In this document: piece after piece, positions 1 through 24,400 of the stretch | Layout: each line of letters begins with the position of its first letter | Numbering within the stretch: the first letter of the stretch is position 1 | Assembly (NCBI GenBank): GCA_964035795.1 | Contig: OZ038321.1 | Coordinates: 14,315,971 to 14,379,970, forward strand | Reading direction: 5' to 3' | DNA from: Pterobdella sp. o SKG-2022 | Lineage: Eukaryota > Annelida > Clitellata > Hirudinida > Piscicolidae | DNA: 64,000 nt | Notes under the pieces: generated by a model | Database searches by the model: none | Told to the model about the DNA's origin: nothing | Seen by the model: the letters and a program-made list of their open reading frames with translations, nothing else | Position numbers and translations under genes: made by a program

Positions 1-531
1 CCCAACACCGTCTGTCACAATGAATCAAATGAAAGTATACTATTATTGCAAATTATAAATGGCCTTTTGTACTCTAAGAATATTTTTAACAATAAAATAT
101 CTCAAATAACTTTGGTTTCGCAGTAGAGACTCAACAATAAAGAAAATTTATTTAATCTATAAAACGAGCCACACAAAACAGAAAAAGAAAGTAGGATTGA
201 AGATTTTCTTGAAGAAACAATCCAAGTTTGCCCACTACAATATGAATTGAATGTGTGAAACTTGTTTGAAAATTCAAAAAAGCTTTCACAACTAATAAGC
301 TGAATTTCACATTAATGTAATTAGCAGCGAGTAATATTATTAGTGACACAAGCCTTTTCAGGGCTGCAAGACATGCCTTAACGATAAATAAAGAAGGGAA
401 AATTTAGAATCATGGTAGATTATTATCCTCAAATATGCGATTTAAAAATGAAAAATCAATTCAGGGTGGCTTAGTGGAAAAAATATTTTTGTGACACATT
501 TTCACATCTTGATAATTAATAATTTTGAAAC
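1..531. other. AHCYL intron or 3' region, nothing recognised
   Basis: The last visible AHCYL exon ends at 532 with a GAG|GT donor. I looked in the remaining 531 bases on the minus strand for the conserved GRLLNL-type segment and the C-terminal end and did not find either. The rest of the gene should lie to the left of this window. Confidence 0.5.
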
Positions 532-13520
<12,989 letters not shown>

Positions 13521-14999
13521 TTCTGATGTTAATGGAATGTTAATGACGATTATAAAACGCTTATCAAACTGTTTATTTAGTTATTTATTCGTATTTCAAT
13601 TTTTTGAGTAATCTAAAATTTCAACTTTTAAAATTTTTCTTTTCGTTATATATTTTTTCAATAGCTTTTATGCAAACCAATAATATTATTTCAAAGATTG
13701 TTAAAACTCAACTGTGTATATGTAACGTTTAACGCAAAATTAAGTTATCCTTCTGATATGCAAATACTTGGAATGAATGTTAAAGAAGCTAGAGGCTTTT
13801 ATACAGATGCCGCTCCAATATATACAGTTTAATTATAAATAATATTGTTTATTTCGCATACATTTTTAAACCAATATCGAATGTTACTGCATTTACAGAT
13901 TAAATTTATTTTCTATTTGTTGAAGAATATTGAAACTTGAATCAGCTACCCTAATACTACAATCATAATAAAATTGTACTTAGTGTGCCTTCGTTTCACT
14001 GGTTAATCTCATTGAAATTTTTGATTCAATAAGAAAGATATAAATGAACAGAAAGTAGCTTTCAAACTGAAAATTAATAGCCGCGAGAAGATTTCATTTC
14101 AAGTTGATGGAAGTGAATGAACTTAGTTTGAAGTTAATATAGTCAAAAGATTAAAATGTTTTGAGTAAAATTTTTCAGTGAAGGATGTTTTTGGCTTGAA
14201 AGATGAAAAGCCTGTTGGCTATTAAAAATGTAGGTTTTTTTTTTGCTAAAATCTTATGATTTGAATTCAAAGTTTTTAGAACTTTGTTCTTTTTTAGTTT
14301 ATCTCAAACAGAAAGGAAATTTTTGACTCGTAGTTAATAAGTTGATAAACTTGATAATGTGATGAAAAGTTGTAAAAGTTGAACAAAAACTATATATTTT
14401 GTGGAGTGAAACATCAAATAGCAAAAGCTTTCAAGGATGTTTCAAGCATGTGTCAGATTCGCAATTATATACTTCCAAAACCATTGCTTGTTTGAAGTTT
14501 TAGTTTAGTTTTTGGTTATTTTCAATTGAAAACTTGTTACATTGAAAATTATTTTGGGTTAAAATTTTTTTTATAATGACTTAATCTCCTATTTTCATAT
14601 TATTCAACTTCAAAAATCATTTTACTATACTTTCAGATGCGTATCTTTCAAGTTTTATGTATAATAACGTGGTAATCTATGCGTGGAGAGGACCGTAACT
14701 TTGATTCCCATTTTTTAATCTATCTTTTTATGTATTCTGAATCAAATTTTCATGTTTTTTGAATAGGGAAAAATTTATCTAAAAAATAAATACCTTATAC
14801 AAATTTTCATTTTTGGGAAACTTAAAACAAAATTTAGAGATAAAAAATAGAATTCTATTGTGAATTTTTGTTAAAAAACATGTGAGTTAAACGGGTCTGA
14901 ACAATATGAAATAATTTTTGTTACTGATAGATTGATTGAATTCAAACTATTATTAATAAGCTTCCATTTTAAGCAAAATATAGTTGAAAAAAACAAAAT
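13521..14999. other. Intergenic, upstream of AHCYL
   Basis: AT-rich sequence holding the presumed promoter and 5' UTR of AHCYL (minus strand). I see no coding pattern and no convincing core-promoter motif here. Confidence 0.4.
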
Positions 15000-16530
15000 A
15001 AAGTCTATTGTTAATCTGCTTACTCCACATCTTTCTGTCAGCTGCCATCATTCTTAGTTTTTCCAGATCTTCATTTTTTAATGGGATTTACATAATTGTA
15101 AGATCATTTTTTAGCACTGAGGCCAAGGTGGTTTTAGGTTTCTCTTTGGTGAGTATGTATTATGCGTCGAAGTACTTGTTCATGACTATTTGAGTGGGTA
15201 TGCGTGGATCAAGTCTTAAGATATGGCCTAGTAAAGTTAGTCTTGTGATTCTTATAATCTTGCTCAAGTTTCGTTGTTTTGTTGCAAGATAAAGATTTTC
15301 GTTGTTAATTTTTCCGGTCAGAATACATCGATGATTTTGCGGATAAGACGCCTATGAAATGAGTTAAGTCGATCTTCTATGATTTTAGTCAAGGCCCATG
15401 TGCCACAGTTGTAAAGGAGTATTGGCGCGATGTATGCGTTAAATATCCTTAGTTTTTTCTGTTTGCTAATTTCATTTTTTATTCAGAGTTTCCATATTTT
15501 GCTCATTGCAATTAGGTTCAGCGCTGTTCTATTGATTATTTCCCTAGCCATCGATAGGTACGTACCGAATTGTTTTGTTGCTATTGTGTTTAGGTTTGGG
15601 GGACCTATTATTGGTATTTCTGTTTTATTGGTATTGACTTTGACTTTGGAAACGTGCATGGTGTTAATTATTGATGTTAGGTTTGGTACTTCCTCAGTAA
15701 CGAAGTCAATATCGTCGGCATATAGAATTTTTTTGTTGGACACATTGGTGGGAAGTTTTGATATTGCTTCTCTAAGGTATATGCAGAATAGAATTGCCTT
15801 ACTTTGTCACCCTGAAGAGCGCCTATTATTGTATTGAATGGAGTAGTGTTGTGGTTGTTCATTTTTATTGTTAGAGAGGTGTCTAATAGGAGATATTTCA
15901 TTAGTGTTATGTCGTCTGCAGATAAAAACTTTCTACATATGTCGAGTAGTGTTAATCTATTAGTGGTATCGAAGGCAGATGATATATCTATGCCTGTAAC
16001 CGTAAGGTTTCTTGTTGATTTGTATACGGTCGACATGTTGAAACGGTAAGTTCATATGCTGTCCGCCGTTGACCTACCTTTTATTAAGGCCGAATGAGTA
16101 GGAACTCTTCTGCTGCTTTGAGTATTCTATTGAAAGTGATATTGGGTAAAATTGATTTCAATATGGGCACTATGAAAATAGGCTTAGTGTTTCCAAAGTT
16201 TGGTATTTATTAGGTTTATCTATGCGTAGTAGTATGGCTGAGTTGACACCGATATCTCCACTCAGGGTGATGGCACGACTGAACTGTTATGGTTTTTTAT
16301 GCATTTTAATATGCATATTTTAAAAGTTCTGTGGTGAAGCCGTTGTTATCTTGACACTTTGCATTTTTTAATTTTCTTTAGATTCTTTAAATTCTTGACT
16401 AATTATATATTGTTGAAAGATTGGTGTAGCGTTTAAAAGTATTTGTTGTGCAGTAAAGTTTTTTGGACAGAATTTTTTTGCAAAGTAGCTCTTCACATTT
16501 TTTACTTCAGCTAATATCTTGGTTGGTTTT
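15000..16530 (-). mobile_element. Degenerate non-LTR retrotransposon (LINE), reverse transcriptase part
   Basis: Minus-strand pieces of a reverse transcriptase appear in the right order but broken by stops and frame changes. In order they are NNGFTTELLKYAY near 16320, GRSTADSI near 16070, GIDISSAFDTTNRLTLLDI with GALQGD (15677-16036), the catalytic box LYADDIDF (about 15720), the thumb-like YNCGTWALTKIIEDRLNSF near 15400, and the C-terminal ITRLTLLGHILRLDPRIPT (about 15190-15260). This order and the YADD box are typical of LINE polymerases. No endonuclease domain or intact ends were seen. It is a dead copy between AHCYL and the zinc-finger gene. Confidence 0.85.
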
Positions 16531-16813
16531 TCAGGTTGAGAAATTTTACAAAATTAAAAAAAATTTCATCTGAGTTGATTTCTTTGTAATAAAATAAAAT
16601 TATATATTTGATAAATAAAATTCAATTTTAATAATTTTAGACTAAAACTTGTATCTTTAAAATAGCGTTTTTCATAATTCACTTTTAACGTTGGTCTTTC
16701 TATCGTGTTTCTCCTTTTTTTGAAAGTTTACAAATATATACTTTACAGTTTCAAATACTTTGCTTTGTTTTAATATATTATCTCAATAAATTAACATATT
16801 CAATTGTTTTAAT

Positions 16814-19800
16814 ATGGAAAAAAGTGAGGTTTCTATTGAATCAGACACAAAACAAGATGGCGCTAAAGGTGGTGAAAAGTCAAATCCGAGCATTTTCAAA
16901 ATTACAGCTCGCAATAATTTTAAAGCTATTTTGCGACAAGAAATTGAATCACAAAATCAAGTTTCATTATTGCCACTAGAAACTGATTCTGCAAAAGGAC
17001 CACAATCAATAAGAATTGTTGATAACAAAATTACAACTGTTTCTGAACCTTTGAAAACAGAAGTACCAGATTTGAGAGTAAATGTTTTTAAAAAATCATA
17101 CGGTATAAATTCCCAAAACAACCCGCCTGTTAAAGAAACTCAAGGGCAGTTCTACACTTTCAATGAAATCAAAATTAATCATGACAGCTTACATTGCATA
17201 AACTATGACTATTTAACAAGTGATAAAGCAACTAAAAGTAACAAAAAATCAAAGCAACTTTTAGTACACCAAGAAGATGAAGTTTATAGATGTTATTTAT
17301 GTCCTTTTTTCAATGTTGATCCCAACAGTATAGCACAACACTGGGTCAATGTTCATCTTAATAAGGATCTTTATTGTTGTCCCTATTGTACTCACACAAC
17401 CCAAACTAACTTCAAAATGCTGTGTCATTTAAAGCTTTCTCATCCTTGTCAAGTTAATCGTGTTCTTATAAAAAAAAGTGATTATTTTAAAACTAGAATA
17501 AGTTTTGATTTCAGAGAAGATTTAACTGTAAAGGATTCTAATCAAAGACCATTATATACAAGGAATGATGCAGTAAGAATAAAATGTCATAAATGTGGTT
17601 TGAGTTGCTGTACACTTAGTCAGTTAGAAGACCATATAAAATTGCCGCATCTTGAATTTAAATCTCTTTTTTGTGGTTGCTGTGAGCCACCAATGTTGTT
17701 TCATTGTTCTGAAAACTTACATTATCATATACAAAAGAATCAAGGTTTTGGAAAAAAATTTCAAAGATTTAGAATTGCAGTAAATGTAGATGTATCGTCA
17801 TATTTTTTTTTCGTGGGTAACTATTTGCATTGTAATAAGTGTTCTTTCAAAACTACCCAAAAAGCTGAAATCATTATTCATCAAATGAATTCACATGATG
17901 TTCCTAAAACTTATTATTGTGGTGTTTGCTCTAAACCCTTTGAGTTACAAATGCACAATATAAAAAGTGAAAAGGTTGTTTGCAAAAGTTGTTATACTGT
18001 AAATCCATTCAAGTTTATCATTCCCAAAGAACCCAAAGAAAAGAGATCTGTTTATTATTGTAATCTTTGTTCTTACTCATTCAAAGATAAAGCAATATTG
18101 ATAAAACATTTGAAACTGAGGCACTTAAATTTCAGACCATTTGTATGTACTTATTGTAAGTTTACTGCTATAAACATTTTTTTGTTCAATGCACATCATG
18201 ATAAACAGCATCCTGGAGAGGTTCAGAACTATACGAGAGATCCATATCCTCAAGATAACATTAAGGAAACTATAAGAGCCCTCTTCAAATCTGTTGTCAG
18301 GATTCTTACTGGTGAACAAACACTCAACCAACCACTTGTAGTGAATAAAATGATTCTGCAAAAGAATCCAAATCCAAAAGAAAAGATTGAATATTTTCGA
18401 TGTCTTATTTGTGATTATCAATGTCTCGATAGATCTTCTATTTCTCGACATGCCAAGTATAAACATCTAGATTCTCGTCCTCATTCTTGTCCTTATTGCC
18501 CATACAACAATGTTGAAAAAACAAAGGTTTGTGGCATCTTTGTGTTAAAATTCTCAATGTGATTTCAGTATTTGAGTAAGCACTAGTCTTGTATTGATTT
18601 TCTGAAATAGTAATGTAACATGATACTGATGACAGGTTAGATTGCATGTAATGTCCCAACACCCTTTACTGCCCAAGCTTGTAAAGACAAATAGGCATGT
18701 CTTGGAGAATATGGCAACTGAAGCTAGAAAATTTTACATAAAAGTGGATGGCCTAAGTATGTATTTGATATTTAAATGGTTGAAATAGTTTATTTTAAGC
18801 TTATTTAGTTAAATTTAAATATATTTTTCAATTTAAAAAGTATTTTTATCAATCTTTTTCATCATTGTCTTATCATTCAACCATGGCCACAATCATATTT
18901 TGTCATTTTTTGTAAGAGCTTTACTTGATCACTTTAATGCTTACAGTGCAACCAGAGCAAAGTGATAGCAAAATTGCTGGTAAGCTTCTAAATTCTTTCA
19001 AATAATATTATTATGTAGAAAAATATTATGTCAAAAAAATTTAAAAACTTGTTTTTTATGTGTGTAAGGCACTGACATAATTTGAAATTAAATAAATTGA
19101 ATAGTTAAATAAATGAACTGTTTACTTTTTGTGATGAAGCTACACTTATCGGATTCATTGCTGTTTGTTCTGTTTCAATTTATATTTAAATGTATTGCAT
19201 TGTATTTTTGATAAAAATATTTTTACTACAATATATCCATGGTTTTTCAATAATATCATTAATTTTTTGAACTTGTGAACTCCAATTTTTTCTTTTAACA
19301 TCATATAAATTCATATTATTATTATTGATGTAATTTCACATGTGTTAATATCATAAAGATGCAGAGGCTGGCAATAGAAAGCTTAATGAACTTCTGTATT
19401 TGACTGATGAAGATTTTAAATGTTTGGAGGATGGCAATGATAATGATCTTGATGAATTTATTAATTCAAACAATGAATTCAATGATCAAGAGATGTTCCT
19501 TTCTTCAAAAAAGCCAACTGATGTACTGAATGACAATAATTCTGTTGAAATTGCTGATATGCGTAGCAGTGGTCAGTTAAAAATAAAGATCAAAAAGGAA
19601 GATGATAAATTCAGTATAGTAAAAAACAAGTCTAATGTGAAGCTGAGTTCAATACACGATGAATCAAATAATGAACAAAATCGCCTGTCTGAGATAAGTT
19701 TATTAAGAACAGAAATCTCGCAAGATGCTGCCAATTTTAATAGCACTATAAATGACAATGGGGTGGAACTTTCTTCTGATTCATCAGTAGTTAACTCACA

Positions 19801-20203
19801 AGTTGAAGAACCAAAACAGCAACCTATTTCAGAAGTAACAAGCTCTATAACAAATGATAATTCATTTAAAGGTATAAATTTGGGATGTATAACCATGAAC
19901 AATAATGTTCAAAATTCATTCATCACTAGTCAACTTTTTAAAAGATTCAAGAAAAAAGATATAAAAATATTGAGGTCAAGAAACAAAAAAAAAGTTGAAA
20001 ATCCAGTCAGCTTAAATATTGAAAAGGAAAAAAACATTTGTCTCAAAGATAAAATCCTTGAAGATGTTGGAAAGCATGAAGAACTCAAATTCTTAACCAA
20101 GATGAGAATGTCTGGACTGACAATTTCTCCAAAAGTTCTCAAAGACCACAAAATATCTAACATGTTTCCTCTCATTAAGTGGGTATTTTTATGGCATACT
20201 TAA
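16814..20203 (+). CDS. C2H2 zinc-finger protein with acidic C-terminal tail
   Basis: Four exons, 16814-18526, 18636-18756, 18947-18979 and 19359-20203, join in phase to give 903 codons plus stop. Residues 160-600 carry C2H2 fingers mostly of the form C-x2-C-x12-H-x4-H, often in adjacent pairs: CYLC/CPYC (about 160-210), CHKC plus a degenerate CGCC (255-310), CNKC plus a partial CGVC (337-400), CNLC/CTYC (413-470) and CLIC/CPYC (about 527-590). The last finger is completed only across the first intron, whose removal supplies the final histidines (RLHVMSQH). The remaining 280 residues are Ser/Asp/Asn-rich with basic patches. IKKE near 19590 fits a SUMO-acceptor consensus. It is probably a nuclear DNA-binding regulator. 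I cannot assign orthology; REST- or ZNF462-like finger layouts are the nearest I recall. The gene could splice further at the AAGTGG|GTATTT near 20180. Confidence 0.88.
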
Positions 20204-21299
20204 AGCAAAACTGGCTTTGTAAGATAGGGCATACAATTTAAGCATTTTAAAATGTTTTTATCCGATTTTTTCCATTTAAGTGGCTATTGGTGTAGCATTC
20301 AAACTATTTCTTTTCCATTAATCTCAAGAGATTTGGGGTCAAGATAGATCAAGGTGTCGCAATTGTTTAATCATTTTCTCTAACCATAAAGGGTATTAGT
20401 AGTTAATATTAAAACAATGGCATTAAATGAAAATTTTACATAAACTATATTAATTTTGGGTCTCTTAAGTTTTCGTTTTTAAGACACTGCTTCTATTTAG
20501 TGTTTATATGAAATACCCCGCAAAAGGGTTTGAAGAGTACATAATGGTTGATAAAATTTATACTTTTGCAGAGATAATAATCAAACCAAGAGCAGGCCTT
20601 AAATAGCTTATTACGTATATACCAATGAATTATGAAAAATTTGAGTTTTTTGAAAAAAAAATGCACTAAAATCTTCAATTTACGATAAAAATCAAGAAAA
20701 TTGTATTAAAAAAGATACATAAGGTGTTTCTAAAAAATTAAAGCTTTTTACTTACATTTCTCATAATCGTCCTAATCTCACCAATCATAATTTACAGATT
20801 AAATCGTCTTCCAAGTCAAAAGGATTAATACTTTGGGGAGAAAGTGTCCGTAAACTTTTCACAGAAGTGAATAGTTTTTGTTATTTGGTGCAAGTACTCA
20901 AAGTTTCACATCTGAATCCTCCAATATTCTTCAATAAAGTTACCATGCATTTCAAACCTCAATGCTGGATTTTAATTTTGCCTGAAGTTTTAATTTGCGA
21001 GACAGTTGTATGAACATTTATATTTAGCCAATAATAAAAAATCACAATTGGTGTCTGAATATAATCACACCTAAAGATATATTAGTAATTAAATTCAATT
21101 GAGTTATTTTGCTAATTCACAGTGGATCATGCCATATAGACTATTGAAACATTTTTAAGTAGACATAGAATTAATTTTTGTTTTTTCCATTTAACATTCT
21201 ATTAAATTTTGATTGAATCTGTTTGTGTTTTTAGAATATTAAAGGAAGTACCCGTATTCTAAGAATGCATATACGTTTTAGTTTCATTTTTCAAAAGCT
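20204..21299. other. 3' intergenic region between convergent genes
   Basis: AT-rich sequence between the zinc-finger stop and the GEN1 3' end. It contains the likely 3' UTRs of both genes. No coding pattern was seen. Confidence 0.5.
20933..20938 (+). promoter_or_regulatory. Possible polyadenylation signal of the zinc-finger gene
   Basis: AATAAA on the plus strand about 730 bases after the stop codon. It is the best-placed hexamer I noticed, but such hexamers are common in AT-rich DNA. Confidence 0.3.
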
Positions 21300-21305
21300 T
21301 TTATT
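21300..21305 (-). promoter_or_regulatory. Possible polyadenylation signal of GEN1
   Basis: AATAAA on the minus strand about 145 bases after the GEN1 stop codon. The distance is reasonable, but chance occurrence is likely in this composition. Confidence 0.35.
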
Positions 21306-21450
21306 CGAGCCGAAGTTTAAAAGAAATCATATTTTTATGAGCATAATTATTTAACAAGTTGTTTTCTAAATTGTTTTGCGACATTCACATCAAAACTGTT
21401 CGAAAGTGACCACAAATAAAATTCACATCAAACCGCCTTTGATTACAAAT

Positions 21451-24400
21451 TTATTCCAGGTTATTTATAAAAGTTTGTTTTTTCATTTTCAATTTCAGTC
21501 TTTCTCTCAACGGCAATCTAATAGGAGTGCTTTGCATGAAAGAATCAATCGAGAATCCTTTTGAAGTTTCGAGTGGCGAGTTCGATGCCGGTTTAACATA
21601 TGAATCGTTACCGCTTAGGATTTGTTTCAAGTCGCGATTGATACTGCTTTCTTTATCTTCAAAAAAGTCTTCAACATGTATGGCTGGTTTCAAATGGCAA
21701 GTATTTAAAATAAGTGTATTTTTTTTATCTTCGGATGATCTCAGTGACTTGTGCTCGGTTGGAGAGACGTCAGTTTCGAGACGAAGTGGTTGATACTCCA
21801 TATCATATTTCTTGTCGATGGAAATGCAGGATGAATCGAAATAAAAGGCAGAATGTTGTTTTGAATCATCGATCTCATTTTGATTCGAAAGCAGAGAATT
21901 TTCGACTGCTGGGTCTATGACGTTGTCGAGATTTTTATTTTCAAGACAATCCTCAAAATTTTCTGCATTGTGTATGAAATTATTAAGAGCTGAGTTATTC
22001 AATTCATTCTGAGAAATTTTTATCACTTTATTTGACACTTCTGCTTCCTCATTAATTTGTTTATGGCCAACCAAATTGAGACTGTCTTTTAGAAAAGTGA
22101 GAAGAGCATTTTTGTCGTTGCTTTTATCGTCTTCAAGAACGTGATGAACGCCTTTTAACTTCAATCTTTCTCTCAAAGGAATATGAAAGCTTTCATCTTT
22201 TATGAATATTTTTTTGCATTCTTTTTCATTTGAATCCCGATTGACACGATTTACGTTAACACTAGTGCTTCCATCATCACATTCTTTATAGTTGCTAACC
22301 TGACTATGTTTGTTATCATCTAACAAGATTCTATCAAATTTTTCTATGAAATCTTCTATAGCAAAACTCTCATCATTTTCGTTATTATTGTCAATAACTA
22401 AATCAAATTCTTTTTTTGATAATTTTTCTTTCGATTTTTTTAATTTATTTTTGAAACCTGAATTAAAATATGTCAAAAGAATTGTTAGAATGAGATTTTT
22501 AAAACGTAAAATTGATTTTTTGAATAAAAACCTAATGCTTCAAAAATAAAAAAAACCTTTTTTAGTTTGATTTTGAAGATCGAAATCTGAAACAATCAAC
22601 GGATAAGCAGAAGCAAAAGGGCTCTGTTTTTCAATGGTTGTATAACAGTCCAATGAAGTATATACATCCCCATCTGTTTGATTTATCCATTCATTCGGTC
22701 AATTTGATTCATGAATATTTAAGTTTTAAAATAATAAAAACCGTTCTAATACCAATTTTCTGCCATTCAACTTGAAAAGATTCTTCTCCGTTTCGTATGC
22801 GTTTCTTGAAGATCCTTGAATAAAATTATTCAGATGCTATAATGCTGTACGTTTTCCATGACATAGATGGGCAAAAATTGAGTACCTTAGAGGTTTGGTG
22901 ATGGGCGGTGTCAAGTCGGCAGGAAAGCATATCATGTGGTGAGTAAGTAATGGTAGAACTTTATTGAAAGCGTAAGCCTCTATCCATTGTAACTTCTTAA
23001 CTGTTAAATCCTGAAACATGTTGAATGATTTTTAAACTATTTTAAAAGTCGATGTGAGTATGATTTATAATGAGGATTATAGTGAGTTTTAGCATGAAAA
23101 TTTTTGAAAAAAACCAGAAATTTATTAAATTATTTGCGTTATTTAATGGCCATATAAAAACTATTACATGTTTATATAATTTCAAAACTGAACATATTTT
23201 AAGTATCAATAAAAAAACTAAGACCCACAACAAAAGTTAAAATTTGAGGCCTTTTCCACACCATTCTCCCATTCAAAACCTTGTCTATTCTCCTCAAATA
23301 CTCCTGACTCACCTTGATCAACATGATACCAAAGTTTTAAAGTATCAAATTTATTAGGCGAATGAATATTATTATAAAGATTTTTTAATTAAATCAAACA
23401 ATTTAACAATAGTGATTGTTAATAACAAATATATACAAAATTTATTGAATTAATGAAAAAAAATTCTGATACACCTTGCGATTACCACGCAATAAATTAT
23501 TTTCAATCGTCTCAAATGAGGTTTGACTGAATTATTATATTTGACGAATAACCTCAGGAAATGGAAAGCCTGGACAAGAAAGAGCTTTCTTGGCAACAGA
23601 AAACTCCAACAGATCTCAAAAATTAAATTTTTAATTTTTTATAACTTATATATTTAATAACTTATTGAATTATTTCATAATGATTTATTAAGTTAAATAT
23701 TATAAATAAGTATTAGTTAATCAACAAAGCAATGTGTATAACTGGAAAACGGACTTAATGCTTAATATTTTCAAACCTTTAGTATCCACTGTTTCGTTTT
23801 TGCGAACTTCATAAAGTTATTATTGAAGTGTTTATGAACTTTGTATATTCATTGAATTTATCTCCCTATTGCAGGATTAATATAATGTTTTATATATAAA
23901 AAAATACATGAAATCATTTGTAATACATTTTACTAGTGTTTAATGATGGGAATAAATGTTCTTGTCCAAAAGTCTATGCATTTAGCTCTTTGTATAGAAT
24001 TAAAAATATACATATTGCTTAGGTAAAACTGACAGGCATATTGCCCAATTACAAACATGTACAATCTTCAAAAAAAAGATACCGAGTTTTGCCTCTAAAT
24101 CTTCTTTGTTTTCTATCCAATATTCGAACCTTAGATAGAATTATTTAGTCGAGATTTAAAAACTGCAAAACTGTGTTGGGTAATAAACAAAAAATTCTCT
24201 AAAAAACTGAGTTTGGCGAACATGTACATTTTGTTGGTTCGTATAGATCAATTGGCAGAGCTATATTAATTAGCCAAAGTTACGGGGTTCAACCTCGTGT
24301 TAGAACACCAATCAGCAACTGTTCCACAATGTTTTCGCTAAATTAAATTTGCAGCAAACGCTTTGAAATACACTGAAAAGCGCTAAAAAATAGTAATTTA

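Noticed and set aside
152..349. Minus-strand frame considered as the AHCYL C-terminal exon
   Set aside because: It follows a weak acceptor in the right phase, but the translation (ACLAALKRLVSLIILLAAN) lacks the conserved GRLLNL segment expected there.
15008..16049. Plus-strand frames at 15008, 15430 and 15834
   Set aside because: They are shadows of the minus-strand LINE polymerase.
21376..22549. Plus-strand frames across the GEN1 last exon
   Set aside because: They are antisense shadows of the intact minus-strand 335-codon exon.
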